Below, in pieces: positions 63,301 to 64,000 of a stretch of DNA of 64,000 nucleotides. Source of the stretch: Parapedobacter deserti (GTDB lineage: Bacteria; Bacteroidota; Bacteroidia; Sphingobacteriales; Sphingobacteriaceae); contig NZ_JBHRTA010000027.1 in assembly GCF_042646065.1 (NCBI RefSeq), forward strand, positions 13,403 through 77,402, given 5' to 3'. Made by a program: the position numbers and the translations under genes. The notes beneath the pieces were generated by a model. That model saw nothing but the letters and a program-made list of their open reading frames with translations, was not told the DNA's origin and searched no databases. Numbering within the stretch: position 1 is the first letter of the stretch; each line of letters starts with the position of its first letter.

Positions 63301-63798
63301 GCGGGCAGCCTTTCGCTGGATGTTTCGGCCTCAAGCGGCCTGCCGGTAAGCCTGGCCGTCGATGACGGGCAGGTGGCCACGCTGGAGGGCACGGCGCTGC
63401 ACATCCACCGCCTGGGCACGGTGACCATCACGGCCACGCAGGCGGGTGATGCCAACCATGAGGCGGCGGAACCGGTGACGGTGACGCTACGGGTCAAGGA
63501 CCCTTCGTCGGACTTCCCGGTGCGCGTGCACCCGGCGGTATCGCCCAACGGCGACGGCATCAACGAGTTCCTGATGATCGAGGGCATCCGGGATTATCCG
63601 GACAACAAGGTGACGCTGCTGAACCGCAACGGCACCATCGTGTGGGAGGCCATCGGCTACGACAACGACCGGCTGGCGTTCCGCGGTATCGGCACGGGGC
63701 AGCAGCGGCTGCCGGCCGGCACGTACTTCTATGTGGTGGAGCTGCGCTCGGGTGGCAGCACGGAATACCGGAAGGGGTACTTTGTGCTGAGGTATTAG
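57331..63798 (+). CDS. Giant multi-domain T9SS surface protein (paralogue of 22497-29411)
   Basis: A 2155-residue secreted protein with signal peptide ending MSAQAQ (about 31). An N-terminal domain (about 32-160) is not recognised. Then come an Ig-like domain (163-275), a bacterial Ig domain (277-380, NTPTLTGTAEANSTVRL), further Ig-like domains (380-590), a TFTEPVSG domain (about 590-710), three cadherin-like domains (VNTAP/VNDAP, 710-1105), GVxxxELY/GYYREGD domains, two HYR-like domains (NVTVYLDASGTAGI, ITVYLDASGTVSI, about 1450-1605), one MBG-type unit (about 1823-1892), two MBG/Big-like domains, and a type B T9SS C-terminal domain from about 2059 (AVSPNGDGINEF, YRKGYFVLRY). Likely a surface fibre, possibly presented with the S74 protein encoded upstream. 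Confidence 0.92.
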   Translation: MKRSYPFAWLSAKMFVALGWCILGCMSAQAQFTVINSKVVVKPNTLFSVEGLTFNPAAEITFTKNQLRKSDDPVDYAGSPSVNQVFVFGAPFAYTGILRFPYTDAMLSGEPASNLRLIYAPEEGGPFTLIPQTVVIESERFAEYNFETSTTLQQLSALAADVMPPVVTAIQVSGTPLATAEAVQFTVVFDEVPANASITDFSITASGTASGTIASISPVNANTITVTVDNIAGTGALRLDVKANSGITDTEGNGNGTNGYVAAFTSGEEHAVDREAPDAPSQPVLDPASDTGTSNSDGITSDNTPTLTGTAEANSTVRLTSDADGVLGTVTANGSGMWAFAPGTPLTDGPHELTATATDAAGNMSVASAALTIVIDTEPPTLYISSDMTALKAGETAELTFTISEPVTSFSAGDVTVSGGTLSGLSGSITDYTATFVPTANTTVTATVDVAAGRLTDAAGNGNTAATQLTILVDTDIPDGYTVSIDQAEITLVNQSALSFTFSGAEVNTTFDYTITSSGGGTPISGSGTVADAGEQITGIDVSGLANGTLTVSVTLTDPAGNEGNPATDNVTKSVNHPPQLTASGGLATFTEPVSGSPEPVAVDDGLSVFDLDNETLASAVVAIAGNFQAGEDVLGFTNNGLTMGNIAGSYNAGIGSLTLTSAGATATLVQWQAALRAVAYSNTSATPNTAARTVSFTVSDGVDNSAPATRTVNVVAVNTAPVVTLPATIALVEDVSVALTGISFADADAGAAPVTTTFSVPAGSLAATSGSGVTVGGTGSALILTGAIADINAFIAASGLTYTPAANATADVTLTVKINDNGHTGPGGAQQDSGTVTLQIAAVNDAPVITAPGSITVTEDEASAITGISFSDVDAGMGMVTATFSVPSGTLAATSGGGISVSGSGTSVLTITGTMADINAFIASSNVTYTTALNATSNVVLTVNINDNGNTGSGGSQEDTVTVTLVVTAVNDAPVNTVPGAQSVDQDGVLVFSTGNGNAISVSDADAGGGSILVSLTATNGLLKLGGTTGLTFIIGNGTADETMEFEGTIADINLALNGLSFMPMDGYNGPASLQIVSDDLGLTGAGGNQTDTDVIAITVNPINPRITGVNAPGPDELYKIGDIIWLTVSFDQPVFVNTSGGIPTLLLETGSVDREAAYISGSESNTLTFNYTVQAGDISADLDYTSTGALALNGATIRNSSALDAVLTLPAPGSPSSLAGQHDIVIDGVAPTVTSVAVPVNGYYREGDILSFTVNLSENVALNTTGGTPYLEVTIGTAIVQASYVSGSGTSALVFHYTIQSGDMDMDGIALGSSIVPGGGTLRDAAGNDAVPALSNAGGTGGVLVNTAHPSVTLSTTAASPTNRAFAVSIVFSEAVTGFSPGDLSTTNATLSNLQTADNIMYTVQVTPLADGAVTIQVPAGAAQNIGNNDNTASNALSLKYDGTAPAVIARNVTVYLDASGTAGITAGDIDNGSADASGIAGMVLSQYDFDCSHAGDNTVTLTVTDAAGNIASADATVTVVDNIAPAVAARDITVYLDASGTVSINTADINNGSSDACGIATITLNRTGFDRSHLGDNTVTLTVTDVNGNRASADATVTVVDNIAPVVTSVGVPAGGYYREGDMMDFTVSFSKMVTVDENAGTPYMELTVGTATVRAAYAGGSGSDALQFSYTVRAGDHDMDGIAVGGSIVPDGGTIRDVAGNDAVTELNNVGNTGGVLVNTTQPSVVLATEAVSPVTAPFVVIATFSEVVTGFALDDITVANATLGEFQTTDNITYTFLATPAAGGAVLVSVPANAAFNIAGNGNGASNVLDIQYNQTITGITLSDGGFVYDGTAKSLAVVGPLPVGASVSYAGNSRTDVGTQDVTATISGDNYETLVLTATLRITPATRTLAFPVFSAKTYGDSDFAAGASASSGEEIQYASSNTAVAEITAGGLIRINGAGEAMITATVPENGNYSNRPEVGQVLTVHQARQSITFNAPASVNRDAGSLSLDVSASSGLPVSLAVDDGQVATLEGTALHIHRLGTVTITATQAGDANHEAAEPVTVTLRVKDPSSDFPVRVHPAVSPNGDGINEFLMIEGIRDYPDNKVTLLNRNGTIVWEAIGYDNDRLAFRGIGTGQQRLPAGTYFYVVELRSGGSTEYRKGYFVLRY

Positions 63799-63917
63799 TG
63801 GTGGTGGAAGGGTTTTACGCCTGTTGCTCCACGTCTGGATCCGGGGCGCTGTGCTTCCGTCTCCCAGGCCGTGTCTGCAACAGTCGTAAAACCGAGGGGG
63901 TGGAAGATTGGTTTTGG
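63798..63917 (+). repeat. 119/120-bp intergenic repeat, unit 1 of second locus
   Basis: Starts at the last base of the stop codon, as at the first giant gene. Inverted-repeat arms at 63811-63827 and 63877-63893 (17 bp, one mismatch). It differs from the copy at 29411-29529 at about four positions. Confidence 0.85.
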
Positions 63918-64000
63918 GTGGTGGTGGAAGGGTTTTACGCCTGTTGCTCCACGTCTGGATCCGGGGCGCTGTGCTTCCGTCTCCTAGGCCGTGTCTGCAA
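63918..64000 (+). repeat. 119/120-bp intergenic repeat, unit 2 of second locus (cut by window end)
   Basis: Tandem direct copy. The left inverted-repeat arm is at 63931-63947; the right arm runs off the window. What follows in the genome (perhaps a PorP/SprF gene) cannot be seen. Confidence 0.8.

Overview
The window looks like chromosomal DNA of a Bacteroidota bacterium, most likely Sphingobacteriaceae (Parapedobacter/Pedobacter-like; the genus is an inference). The evidence is the SusC/SusD pairs with ECF sigma/FecR regulators, two giant proteins ending in type IX secretion (T9SS) type B sorting domains, a PorP/SprF protein, TAnnTTTG/TTTG promoter elements, and families typical of the phylum (DUF4199, DUF3817, DUF6691/YeeE).

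Layout. Bases 153-6759 (+) hold a SusC-SusD-calcineurin phosphoesterase operon. It converges on a minus-strand ECF sigma-FecR-SusC-SusD unit (14425-7058) that carries no enzyme gene. Bases 14533-22439 are small genes: a split YeeE/YedE transporter pair, a CPBP protease, AraC regulators, an alpha/beta hydrolase, a lipoprotein-type acetolactate decarboxylase, a membrane protein plus XRE regulator, a Crp-like regulator and a cupin. Bases 22497-30581 hold a 2304-residue T9SS surface protein with six 71-residue repeats, a tandem 119-bp intergenic repeat, and a PorP/SprF gene. Bases 30659-33252 hold small membrane proteins with TetR and LuxR regulators.

The most unusual part is 33361-37696: rtcB (RNA ligase), a slipin, about 500 bp of apparently non-coding DNA with two tRNA-like modules and a structured RNA with a long-range closing stem, and a divergent WYL regulator. 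Two copies of one operator-like sequence lie between the two promoters. It reads as an RNA repair or RNA stress locus with its own tRNA-mimic RNAs, controlled by a WYL protein in place of the sigma54 regulator RtcR.

Bases 37736-43796 hold DUF488, a peptidoglycan amidase, an ECF42-like sigma factor with its YCII partner, a scar in which a sigma gene is fused in frame to the 3' end of a susD (a deleted SusCD locus), the surviving GDPD gene, a quinone reductase-like protein and a LysR regulator. Bases 43967-55745 hold a complete locus: sigma (divergent), FecR, SusC, SusD, sulfatase, GDPD, TIM-barrel isomerase and secreted Gfo/Idh oxidoreductase, with the last genes overlapping. After a decayed remnant of the acetolactate decarboxylase/XRE block (55759-55941) come an S74-chaperone head-repeat protein and a second giant T9SS protein (57331-63798), again followed by the tandem 119-bp repeat up to the window edge.

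The nutrient loci share a phosphoester/sulfoester theme: one metallophosphoesterase, two GDPDs and one sulfatase. All functional assignments come from motifs read by eye; no database search was run.
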